Source of the DNA: Woeseiaceae bacterium
GTDB taxonomy: Bacteria > Pseudomonadota > Gammaproteobacteria > Steroidobacterales > Woeseiaceae
Assembly: GCA_030065915.1 (NCBI GenBank)
Contig: JASJCQ010000008.1
Coordinates: forward strand, 1 to 64,000
DNA length: 64,000 nucleotides
Direction: 5' to 3'
A program made the translations under genes and the position numbers. This document shows, one piece after another, positions 52,483-60,822 of this stretch. The notes beneath the pieces were generated by a model. It saw only the letters and a list, made by a program, of their open reading frames with translations, had not been told where the DNA came from and did not search any database. Position 1 is the stretch's first letter. Each line of letters begins with the position of its first letter.

Positions 52483-52483
52483 T
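52465..52483. promoter_or_regulatory. Fur-box-like sequence between the peptidase and HiPIP genes
   Basis: GATAATGATTATCAACATT matches 15 of 19 positions of the Fur consensus (GATAATGATAATCATTATC) by direct comparison, including an unbroken GATAATGAT half-site. It overlaps the start of the minus-strand peptidase gene and lies 129 bases upstream of the HiPIP gene. Iron-dependent repression of either gene would be plausible. Confidence 0.55.
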
Positions 52484-52611
52484 ATTTGTTAATGATTTCA
52501 GTCATTTACCGTTCAGCTTCGACAGTTTATGATCGCGCCCAGCTCGTCCAGATTCCTATGTAAACACGGGTCCACTGACCCGTATGACAAGATAATGAAG
52601 AGGAGAATCCC

Positions 52612-52929
52612 TTGAGTACACGTCGCCAGTTTATGAAATTGTCCGCCGCTGCTGCTGCCGGCTGCATGCTGCAACCGTCTCGCGAGGCCCTGGCAGGTGA
52701 TATGCCGAAGCTTGCCGAGGACGATCCGACTGCGGTGGCCATGAAGTACGTGCATGACGCGAGCAAGGTCGATCCGGCCAGCCGTACGAACCCGGCCCCT
52801 GAGCAGAACTGCGCGAATTGCGCGCTGATCCAGGGTGCCGATGGTGATGAATGGCGTCCGTGCCCGATCTTCCCGGGCAAGGCTGTCGCAGCCGCCGGTT
52901 GGTGCTCGGTCTGGGCGCCAAAAGCGTAG
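52612..52929 (+). CDS. High-potential iron-sulfur protein (HiPIP)
   Basis: A 105-residue precursor with a twin-arginine signal (STRRQFMKL) for export of a folded protein. Four cysteines (Cys67, Cys70, Cys84, Cys98; spacing C-x2-C-x13-C-x13-C) bind the 4Fe-4S cluster, and the surrounding EQNCANCALIQ, WRPCPIFPGK and GWCSVWAP are classic HiPIP. It carries single electrons in the periplasm, usually between cytochrome bc1 and a terminal oxidase or reaction centre. The start is TTG, supported by AGGAGAA at 52601-52607. It ends with a strong terminator. Confidence 0.95.
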   Translation: MSTRRQFMKLSAAAAAGCMLQPSREALAGDMPKLAEDDPTAVAMKYVHDASKVDPASRTNPAPEQNCANCALIQGADGDEWRPCPIFPGKAVAAAGWCSVWAPKA

Positions 52930-52951
52930 CTCAACCGTAACCGCCAGAAAG

Positions 52952-52981
52952 AACGCCGGCCATGTGCCGGCGTTTTTTTTT
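52952..52981 (+). terminator. Rho-independent terminator after the HiPIP gene
   Basis: A perfect 9-bp stem (AACGCCGGC/GCCGGCGTT) with loop CATGT is followed by a run of T residues. Confidence 0.93.
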
Positions 52982-53084
52982 GGGTTAACCGTGGCCGCTG
53001 CAACTGTTTCCAAAAGCCAGCCAAGTGGTGATAATCGGGCAGTGCCGGGCGCGAGGGGCGCCCGCCTGAATCCTGGGAATGACA

Positions 53085-54266
53085 ATGTTTCAAGAGCTCC
53101 AAGCGGCACCGGCCGACGCTATCCTGAGCCTGATCGTCGAGTACAAGAACGACCCGCGCCCCGAAAAGATCGACCTGGGCGTCGGCGTATTCAAGACGGC
53201 CACCGGAGAAACGCCGGTGCTCGAGGCGGTCAAGGAGGCCGAGAAGCGCTTGTTGAAGGGCCAGTCGTCCAAGGCCTACATCGGCTCGGCGGGTGCGCAG
53301 GACTTCAATGTTGCGATGAGCGAGCTGACCTATGCGGATACGCTGGACGCCGACCGCGTGGCGTCACTGCAAACACCGGGCGGCTCGGGCTCGCTTCGCG
53401 TCGCTGCTGGCCTGATCCAGCGCTGCGGTGCCAGCAGCACCGTCTGGGTCGGTGAGCCCACCTGGGCGAATCACATCCCGCTGCTCGGCGGCGCAGGCCT
53501 CGAGCTGAAGATGCACGCTTACTACGACTCGAACACGCATAAGCTCCGCGAGGCCGACATGCTCGAGGCACTCAGCAAAGCGCCCAGGGGAGACATGGTG
53601 TTGCTGCACGCGTGCTGCCACAACCCGTCCGGCATCGACCCTACCGAGGAGCAGTGGCGGGCCATCGCAGACGTCATTGTGGAGCGCGAGCTGGTGCCAT
53701 TCATCGACATGGCCTACCAGGGCTTCGGCAGCGACCTGGACACCGACGCCTTCATGATTCGTCACCTGGCGGGGCGCGTTGAGGAGATGATCGTCTGCAA
53801 CAGCTGCTCGAAGAACTTCGGCCTGTACCGCGACCGCGTCGGCGCGCTGTCCTTCCTGACAGCGAATTCGAAAACGCGCGACATCGTGCAGTCTCAGGCG
53901 AACAATGTCGTGCGGACCATGTACTCCATGCCGCCTGATCACGGCGCCGCGGTCGTTTCGATCATTCTCCACGACGAGGCGCTGCGCGCGCAGTGGGTCG
54001 AAGAGGTCGACGAGATGCGCGAGCGTATCTTCGATATGCGGACGCTTCTGGTCGATACCTTGCGCGACAAAGCCCCGGACCATAATTTTTCACATCTCGC
54101 CGTCGCGAAGGGCATGTTCTGTTTCTTAGGCATCACGGCCGAGCAGGTTGAAAAGCTCAAGAAAGAGCACGGCGTCTACATGGTGAACTCGAGCCGTATC
54201 AATGTCGCAGGCATTACCGCAGGCAACGTGGAGTACCTCGCGTCATCGATCGCCGCGGTGCTTTAA
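53085..54266 (+). CDS. Class I aspartate/aromatic aminotransferase
   Basis: A PLP-dependent transaminase of about 393 residues. Homology to AspC/TyrB is clear: FQELQAAPADAILSL, DLGVGVFK, YIGSAGAQDF, LLHACCHNPSGIDP, the PLP-lysine in NSCSKNFGLYRDRVGAL, and the C-terminal GMFCFLGI and NSSRINVAGI. TyrB and AspC swap amino groups between aspartate or aromatic amino acids and 2-oxoglutarate; the preferred substrate is not clear. ATG 53079 is also in frame, but GGGA is better spaced for ATG 53085. It converges on the DUF192 gene with three bases between. Confidence 0.92.
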   Translation: MFQELQAAPADAILSLIVEYKNDPRPEKIDLGVGVFKTATGETPVLEAVKEAEKRLLKGQSSKAYIGSAGAQDFNVAMSELTYADTLDADRVASLQTPGGSGSLRVAAGLIQRCGASSTVWVGEPTWANHIPLLGGAGLELKMHAYYDSNTHKLREADMLEALSKAPRGDMVLLHACCHNPSGIDPTEEQWRAIADVIVERELVPFIDMAYQGFGSDLDTDAFMIRHLAGRVEEMIVCNSCSKNFGLYRDRVGALSFLTANSKTRDIVQSQANNVVRTMYSMPPDHGAAVVSIILHDEALRAQWVEEVDEMRERIFDMRTLLVDTLRDKAPDHNFSHLAVAKGMFCFLGITAEQVEKLKKEHGVYMVNSSRINVAGITAGNVEYLASSIAAVL

Positions 54267-54269
54267 GGC

Positions 54270-54716
54270 TCAGAGCAGCAGGTAACTGTCCGTATCGATA
54301 CCCAGCGTTTCGGTCTCGCCGGCATTGAGCTCGAGCACGAAGCGGACTGGCTCTACGGCTGCGACAGACTTCAATGACTGCGGCTCCGTGTCAGTCTCGA
54401 TATTGGCGATCGTGCCGTCGCTTCTGATGAACAGCATGTCCAAGGGAATGAATGTGTTCTTCATCCACATCGACAGGTAATCGTCGCTGTCATAAATGAA
54501 GAGCATGCCGGTCATGCTCGGCAGGTCGCGCACGAACATCAGGCCGCGGCGGCGCTGGTCAAAGTTGGCGGCGACGTAGACCACGATGTTGTAGCAAGCC
54601 GGGGCCGTTGCGACGATGATGACGTTCGTCTTGCCGAAATACTCGTCGAGCGAAGCGCCTTCCTCCGCCACCGAGGCATAAGGAAACAGCAGGAAGAGCA
54701 ACAGCAGCCTTCTCAA
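54270..54716 (-). CDS. Exported DUF192 protein
   Basis: A 148-residue protein with a short signal peptide (LLLLFLLFPYASVAEE). The DUF192 core is evident: RRRGLMFVRDLPSMTGMLFI, MWMKNTFIPLDMLFI and VRFVLELNAGETETLGI. The family is uncharacterised; most members are periplasmic. The ATG overlaps the stop of the upstream lipoprotein gene by four bases. Confidence 0.88.
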   Translation of the reverse strand: MRRLLLLFLLFPYASVAEEGASLDEYFGKTNVIIVATAPACYNIVVYVAANFDQRRRGLMFVRDLPSMTGMLFIYDSDDYLSMWMKNTFIPLDMLFIRSDGTIANIETDTEPQSLKSVAAVEPVRFVLELNAGETETLGIDTDSYLLL

Positions 54717-55312
54717 GACGCACTCCAGTCAATGCGTCCGGCGAAGACGATATCGCTGACGCTCATCGTTGCACTGCCATTTACTTCGTTAATCGGCGTA
54801 ATGCAGTAAATCCGGCCGGCCACGGAGTCACCGTGTTCGCCTGCGGCTTCGTTCTGCTGAATGTCGGCCCAGCAGATATCGAAGTCGGGCGATGTGAAGA
54901 AACGCCCCTGGCCCTCTTCGATGACGGTCAGGCGTGTTGGCAGCTCGCTCCCGTCGCTGTCGCGCTCGAGGTCCGGAATCGCGGCAATAAGGACCAGCTG
55001 TCCGGTGCCGGCAGGGTGCGGCCCGGAGAACCGCAGGCGCGCCCCTTCGCCGTCGGGCCGCGGCATGCCCTCGCAGGCCATGTCCGACGAGCGCCACTTT
55101 ATGTCGCCTTCGACAGCGCCATACAGTGTCGTCTCGAGCCGGCCGCCGTCGACGCAGCCCGCCACAACCACCTCCTCGACGGATTCCGGCGAGACGGACT
55201 CCGGCTCGGGCGCCGATGCTGCGCCGCAGCCCGAGGCGAGCGAGGCAAGCAAGATCGGCTGGAAACGCCCTATGCGGCGAAGAAACGGGTATTTTCCGGT
55301 AATTCGATGCAA
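54713..55312 (-). CDS. Uncharacterised lipoprotein
   Basis: A 199-residue protein if the TTG at 55312 is used; GGAAG lies eight bases before it. That start gives a basic N-region (RITGKYPFLRRIGRF) and a lipobox LLASLASGC. The open frame runs to 55525, but the extra part overlaps the moxR promoter region and has no protein-like character. The mature protein contains strands such as GTGQLVLIAAIPDLE and VIEEGQGRFFTSPDFDICWA; it has three or more Cys that could form disulfides. It forms an operon with the DUF192 gene. Function unknown. Confidence 0.65.
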   Translation of the reverse strand: MHRITGKYPFLRRIGRFQPILLASLASGCGAASAPEPESVSPESVEEVVVAGCVDGGRLETTLYGAVEGDIKWRSSDMACEGMPRPDGEGARLRFSGPHPAGTGQLVLIAAIPDLERDSDGSELPTRLTVIEEGQGRFFTSPDFDICWADIQQNEAAGEHGDSVAGRIYCITPINEVNGSATMSVSDIVFAGRIDWSAS

Positions 55313-55448
55313 TCTATCGACTTCCGCGTGGTCACAGTTGAGATCTGAGTACAGCAACGACGGTCCGCTGGCGCCACTATCCGGCGACGAGTTGGACAGT
55401 CGGCGCATCATCACTAGAATGGCACGCCCTTGCAACACGGAGTACCCA

Positions 55449-56416
<968 letters not shown>

Positions 56417-56417
<1 letters not shown>

Positions 56418-57361
56418 TGACGCGGCTCGATCACATGCCGGAGGACGCATCACCGGTCAGCATCAGCCAGAGCGGGCTGATCCGGCTCAATGGTCCTGCG
56501 CGCGCGATCGCGCTGGACGTATTGCGGGTAAGCTCACTGCAGACCGGCGCCTACGTGTCGCATTTCCGCGGCCGCGGCATGGAATTTGACGAGTCCCGGC
56601 CCTACCAACCGGGCGACGACCCGCGCAGCATCGACTGGCGCGTGACGGCCCGGAGCACCGAGGCGTATACCAAGTTGTTCCGCGAAGAACGCGAGCGGCC
56701 GGTATTCGTGGTTGTCGATCTGCGATCGTCGATGCACTTTGCGACACGAGGTTGTTTCAAGTCGGTCAATGCCTGTCGCGGCGCATCGCTGATCGCCTGG
56801 GCGGCGCATCATCGTGGCGACCGGCTGGGAGGCCTGATCTTCGGCGACAACGTGCACCGTGAATTGAAACCGCGACTCGGTCGCCAGGCCGCGCTGCACT
56901 TCCTGCACGAGCTGGTCGAGCACCCGGCCTGGAAAACGTCCGAAGAACCGTCCGGCGATCCACAACAGGCGCTCTCGTCGGCGATGGCGGCATTGCGGCG
57001 AGTCGTCCGGCCGGGCAGCCTCGTCGTTATTTTCAGCGACTTCATCGGCTTGAGTCGACAGGGGCAGTCCTGTATTTCCGGCATCGCTCGCCACAATGAA
57101 GTGCTCGCCGTCAACGTCAGCGACCCGCTCGAACGGGAACTGCCGCCGCCCGGCCGATATCGATTGCTGGAAGGCGACGACGAACTGGCGATAGATACCG
57201 TCGCTCCCGCTGCGCGACGCGACTACGAGCAGGCTTACGAGGCCCGCACGAAGGAATTGGACGCGTTTTGCCAGCGTTACGGTGTGCACCTCCTGCCGTT
57301 GTCGACCCAGGACGACCCCGTGACCGCGCTGCAGACCGCGTTGGGCCGGAGGACGCATTGA
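56417..57361 (+). CDS. DUF58 protein (Bat operon)
   Basis: A 314-residue protein. The conserved DUF58 block is GMEFDESRPYQPGDDPRSID, followed by WRVTARSTEAYTKLF. The remaining part is a divergent VWA-like fold (VFVVVDLRSSMHF; LVVIFSDFIGL). DUF58 proteins co-occur with MoxR and are thought to be assembly partners. The start is GTG, overlapping the moxR stop by one base. Confidence 0.92.
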
Positions 57362-57852
57362 TGGATCCGTCGCAGATCCCGATCAGAGACTTGCACCTGC
57401 CCGCCGAGATCGGGTGGTGGCCGCTGGCGCCGGGCTGGTGGGGCGTGATCGCGATCATCATCGTGCTACTACTCGTTTTGCTCCGCGTTGCGTTACGCCA
57501 TATCGCGGCGAACAGCGCGCGTCGCGTTGCGCTCAAGCAGGTCGAGCAGGCCCGGGCGGACTATGCGCAGGATCAGAATATTGTGAAGCTCGCCGCAAGG
57601 CTGTCGGAACTGCTGCGCCGCACGATGCTCGCGTATGCGCCTCGCAAGGATGTCGCCGGCCTGACCGGCCGCGACTGGGAAGCCTGGCTCGATACCGGCC
57701 TCGACCAGCCGCTGTTCACGCAGGGGTCCGGCAGCGAACTCAGTCGCTTGCCGTACCGCAACCCAGAGGGCGACTTCAGCGATGTGAACGTCGACGAGTT
57801 GATCGGGGCTGTGCGCCAGCGCATTCGTACGCCGATCCGGAGCGTAAGCTGA
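57361..57852 (+). CDS. DUF4381 membrane protein (Bat operon)
   Basis: A 163-residue protein. LPAEIGWWPLAPGWWGVIAI followed by IIVLLLVLLRVAL forms an anchored N-terminus, and the cytoplasmic part contains AARLSELLRRTMLAY, typical of DUF4381, always found between DUF58 and BatA genes. Function within the complex is not known. ATG overlaps the DUF58 stop by one base, and its own stop overlaps the batA ATG. Confidence 0.9.
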   Translation: MDPSQIPIRDLHLPAEIGWWPLAPGWWGVIAIIIVLLLVLLRVALRHIAANSARRVALKQVEQARADYAQDQNIVKLAARLSELLRRTMLAYAPRKDVAGLTGRDWEAWLDTGLDQPLFTQGSGSELSRLPYRNPEGDFSDVNVDELIGAVRQRIRTPIRSVS

Positions 57853-58886
57853 TGATCTCGTTGGCCTGGCCATGGGCGTTGCTGGCGTTGCCGCTGCCTT
57901 TTTTTGTCTGGAAGCTGATGTCCGAGTCCAACGTGACCGACGAGGCAGGCCTTCGCGTCCCGTCGCTCGCCCAGTTCTCGATGCTCAGGGGACGCAGCAA
58001 GGCTGAGCAGTTCCTGAACTGGCGCGTATGGGTGGCTGTGCTGGCGTGGATACTGCTGGTGCTCGCTGCGGCGCGGCCCGAGCGCATTGGCGATGAGCTC
58101 GACGTACCCGTATCCGGCCGCAACCTGATGCTCGCGGTCGACCTGTCGGGCAGCATGGACCAGAAAGACTTCGAACTCCGCAACCGGCGCGTCGATCGAC
58201 TGACAGCGACCAAGGCTGTCGCGAGCGACTTTATTCGTCGTCGTGAAGGCGACCGCATTGGCCTGATCCTGTTCGGCGAGCGCGCCTACCTCCAGGTTCC
58301 GCTGACGCTGGACCGTGAGACAGTCAACGTCCTCTTGATGGAGGCGTTTATCGGGCTGGCCGGCGAGAAGACCGCTATCGGCGATGCCATCACGCTGGCC
58401 GTCAAGCGCGTCTATGACCAGCAGGCCGATGCCGGCGAGCAGGTACTCGTGTTGCTGACCGATGGCGCCAACACGGCTGGAGAGGTCCAGCCGCTAAAGG
58501 CTGCCGAACTGGCCAGCCAGATCGGCTTGCGGATCTACACGATCGGCATCGGCGCGGAGCAGCTCGAGGTGAACTCGCTGATCGGCGGTCGGCGACGTAT
58601 CAACCCGTCGGCTGACCTCGACGAGGAAACGCTGACTCAGATAGCAGAGCTGACCGGTGGCCGCTATTTTCGGGCAACCGATACGGCGACGCTGCAGGAC
58701 ATCTATCGCCTGGTCGACGAGCTCGAGCCGGTCGAAGAACCGGAGGCCGGATTCCGGCCCGTCAAATCCCTGTATTTCTGGCCGCTGGGCGCCGCGATGG
58801 CGTTGGCGGGCCTGCTCTGCCTGACCAACCTGCTGCGCTCGCTTCGAGTGCGTCGAATTCGGGAGGCTGCGCGCGATGCTGTCTGA
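57852..58886 (+). CDS. batA: BatA-like VWA membrane protein
   Basis: A 344-residue protein. An N-terminal membrane pair (WPWALLALPLPFFVW and VWVAVLAWILLVLAA) precedes a VWA domain with an intact MIDAS motif in LMLAVDLSGSMDQKD and later T/D elements (LLTDGANTAGE). A C-terminal helix ends the protein. Bat proteins were linked to aerotolerance in Bacteroides; the molecular role is not settled. Stop and start of the next VWA gene overlap by 11 bases. Confidence 0.92.
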   Translation: MISLAWPWALLALPLPFFVWKLMSESNVTDEAGLRVPSLAQFSMLRGRSKAEQFLNWRVWVAVLAWILLVLAAARPERIGDELDVPVSGRNLMLAVDLSGSMDQKDFELRNRRVDRLTATKAVASDFIRRREGDRIGLILFGERAYLQVPLTLDRETVNVLLMEAFIGLAGEKTAIGDAITLAVKRVYDQQADAGEQVLVLLTDGANTAGEVQPLKAAELASQIGLRIYTIGIGAEQLEVNSLIGGRRRINPSADLDEETLTQIAELTGGRYFRATDTATLQDIYRLVDELEPVEEPEAGFRPVKSLYFWPLGAAMALAGLLCLTNLLRSLRVRRIREAARDAV

Positions 58887-60672
58887 CCTGAACTTCATCA
58901 GACCGGAGCTCTTGTGGGGCATCCCCGTTGTGATTGTCACCGCCTTCCTGCTCGCGCGGCGCCACCTGGCGGCGGGCAGCTGGATGGACGTGATCGACGA
59001 GCGCCTGGCACCGCACGTCCTGTCCGGCACGCAGCACCAGTCGTCGTCCCTGCCGTGGTGGTTGCTGGGAATCACCGGGTCACTCGCTTTCGTCGCGCTC
59101 GCCGGACCTACCTGGGAGCGCGTGCAGCAACCGGTGTACCGGTCCGACCAGGCCATGGTCGTAGCGCTGGACCTGTCCCGGTCGATGGATGCACAGGACG
59201 TCGCGCCCAGTCGACTTCTGCGGTCGAGGCTGAAGATCCTCGACCTGCTCGAACGCCGTGCAACGGGCCAGACTGCCTTGGTTGTCTATTCGGCCAATGC
59301 CTTCACGGTAACGCCGCTGACGGACGACACTGACACGATCGCCGCACTCGTCAACAGTCTTGGCACCGACATCATGCCCAGTCGCGGCAGCTACCCGGTG
59401 GCTGCCATCGAAAAGGGGCAGCGATTGCTGGAACAGGCCGGCGTGTCGTATGGCGAGGTACTATTGATCACCGACGGCGGCACATCGCCGGCCGCAGAGC
59501 GTTACGCAAGGGAGCTGCTAGAGTCCGGATATACCCTGTCGATTCTCGGTGTCGGAACTCGCGAAGGCGCGCCGATACCACGGCAGAACGGCGGTTTCGT
59601 CACTGATGGTTCGGGCAATATCGCCGTGCCCAGGCTCGAGGAATCTGACCTGCGCAAGCTGGCAAGCGCGGGTGGCGGCCGGTACGCGACGCTGTCTGCG
59701 GATAGCCAGGACCTGGACTACCTGTTGTCGGGCGAAGTCACCGGCGATGTGGGTGCTGAGGGCAGTGCCGCGGATGAGTCATTGTCGACAGACCAGTGGC
59801 GCGAGGAAGGTCCGTGGCTCGTACTGTTGATACTGCCGCTCGCGGCCCTTGCGTTCAGGCGCGGCTGGGTTCTGCTGTTGCTCGTGTTCGTACTTCCAGT
59901 CATGCCTGCGCAAGCCTCGGTATTTGATGATTTCAAGGCGTTGTTCCAGAACAACGATCAAAAGGGTCGTGCTGCGTTAGCTGATGGCGATCCGGAGCGA
60001 GCAGCTGAGCTATTCGAGGACCCGGATTGGCAAAACGTCGCGCTGTATCGCAATGGCGACTTCAAAGAGGCAGCCGCCCGCTTCGCCGAGTCTGGCGATG
60101 CGCGCAATCTCTACAACCTGGGGAACTCAATGGCAAAGCTCGGCGAATTCGAATCCGCGCTGGATGCCTACGAGCAGGTACTGGAAATGGACCCGGCTGA
60201 CGAGGACGCCGCCTACAACCGCGACCTGGTGCAGGAGTTGATGAGCCAGCAGGAGCAACAGGAGCAACAACAGTCCGAGCAGGGCGAAGGCGACGGCGAA
60301 GAATCGGACAGCGAGAATTCCCAACAGAGCGAGCAGGAAGGCGAGCAGTCAGACGGTCAGTCCGACGGTGAGTCGCAGAACTCCGATGCCGAGCAGCAGG
60401 ACCCGAACGAGGAAGACCTGGAGGCGTTGCAGGAGGAGCTGCAGCGGGCCGCCGAAGAGCAGCAGCAGTCCGAACAGCAACTGTCGGAGGCTGAGCTGAC
60501 TAAGCTTCGATACGCGCAGGAGCAGGAGCAGGCGATGGAGCAATGGCTGCGTAGAATCCCGAACGACCCTGGCGGCTTGCTGCGGCGGAAGTTCCGCTAT
60601 CAGTATCAGCGCGAGGGACAGGATCAGGACGGGAACAATTTGTGGCCCGACAATGAGGTGCAGCCGTGGTGA
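58876..60672 (+). CDS. batB: BatB/BatC fusion: VWA domain plus TPR and low-complexity tail
   Basis: A 598-residue protein. Residues 1-80 hold two helices, residues about 85-285 a VWA domain with MIDAS DLSRSMDAQD, then a helix pair (LVLLILPLAALAFRRGW, LLLLVFVLPVMPAQAS) and a TPR-containing part (ARNLYNLGNSMAKLGEFESA, about residues 395-455), which corresponds to BatC. The tail (about 455-560) is a Gln/Glu/Ser low-complexity stretch. The last residues are LWPDNEVQPW. Copies of that short tail recur twice downstream in the 50-bp repeat. Confidence 0.92.
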   Translation: MLSDLNFIRPELLWGIPVVIVTAFLLARRHLAAGSWMDVIDERLAPHVLSGTQHQSSSLPWWLLGITGSLAFVALAGPTWERVQQPVYRSDQAMVVALDLSRSMDAQDVAPSRLLRSRLKILDLLERRATGQTALVVYSANAFTVTPLTDDTDTIAALVNSLGTDIMPSRGSYPVAAIEKGQRLLEQAGVSYGEVLLITDGGTSPAAERYARELLESGYTLSILGVGTREGAPIPRQNGGFVTDGSGNIAVPRLEESDLRKLASAGGGRYATLSADSQDLDYLLSGEVTGDVGAEGSAADESLSTDQWREEGPWLVLLILPLAALAFRRGWVLLLLVFVLPVMPAQASVFDDFKALFQNNDQKGRAALADGDPERAAELFEDPDWQNVALYRNGDFKEAAARFAESGDARNLYNLGNSMAKLGEFESALDAYEQVLEMDPADEDAAYNRDLVQELMSQQEQQEQQQSEQGEGDGEESDSENSQQSEQEGEQSDGQSDGESQNSDAEQQDPNEEDLEALQEELQRAAEEQQQSEQQLSEAELTKLRYAQEQEQAMEQWLRRIPNDPGGLLRRKFRYQYQREGQDQDGNNLWPDNEVQPW

Positions 60673-60719
60673 TTGGGTATTTTCGTTCCCTGCGTTCTAA
60701 TGAAAAGGTGCAGATCTGA
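60666..60719 (+). CDS. Mini-ORF 1 in the 50-bp repeat (17 codons)
   Basis: GTG-GTG start directly overlapping the batBC stop (GTGGTGA), preceded by GAGGTG. It encodes a peptide with the sequence VVIGYFRSLRSNEKVQI and ends at TGA 60717-60719, whose last base begins the next ATG. It shares FRS...NE.VQ with the following two mini-ORFs. Expression is unproven. Confidence 0.35.
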   Translation: MVIGYFRSLRSNEKVQI

Positions 60720-60772
60720 TGATGGGACACTTCCGTCCAGGGCGGCCCAACAATGAGGTACAGCCGTGGTGA
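60719..60772 (+). CDS. Mini-ORF 2 in the 50-bp repeat (17 codons)
   Basis: ATG-ATG start overlapping the mini-ORF 1 stop by one base, with AAGGTG eight bases upstream. The peptide is MMGHFRPGRPNNEVQPW; its last residues repeat the end of the BatB/C protein (PDNEVQPW). Its stop overlaps the GTGGTG of mini-ORF 3. Expression is unproven. Confidence 0.35.
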   Translation: MMGHFRPGRPNNEVQPW

Positions 60773-60822
60773 TTTGGCAATTTCGTTCTGTACGGCCGGA
60801 CAACGAGGTGCAACCGTGGTGA
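60766..60822 (+). CDS. Mini-ORF 3 in the 50-bp repeat (18 codons)
   Basis: GTG-GTG start after GAGGTA. The peptide is VVIWQFRSVRPDNEVQPW, again ending PDNEVQPW. Its stop overlaps the second GTG of the batD start (60819), so ribosomes finishing here could restart on batD. Expression is unproven. Confidence 0.35.
   Translation: MVIWQFRSVRPDNEVQPW

Larger units (their letters stand above)
60616..60822 (+). repeat. 50-bp tandem repeat at the batBC/batD junction
   Basis: Units begin at 60616, 60666, 60716 and 60766, with the batD start at the same phase (60816). Unit 60766 agrees with its two predecessors at about two thirds of positions by hand count; the last 24 bases (ending in GAGGTGCAGCC-type sequence) are the best conserved. 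Each unit ends with a ribosome-site-like GAGGTG or AAGGTG and a GTGGTG or ATGATG start. The 50-bp length changes frame each time, so every unit terminates inside the next start. A duplicated translation-initiation region is the simplest origin. Confidence 0.85.

Noticed and set aside
54861-55448. N-terminal extension of the MoxR gene
   Set aside because: It lies opposite the minus-strand lipoprotein gene, and MoxR homology begins at the ATG 55449.
60616-60822. The repeat near batD as a CRISPR array
   Set aside because: Units are directly adjacent with no unique spacers, differ at a third of positions and lie in a coding junction.
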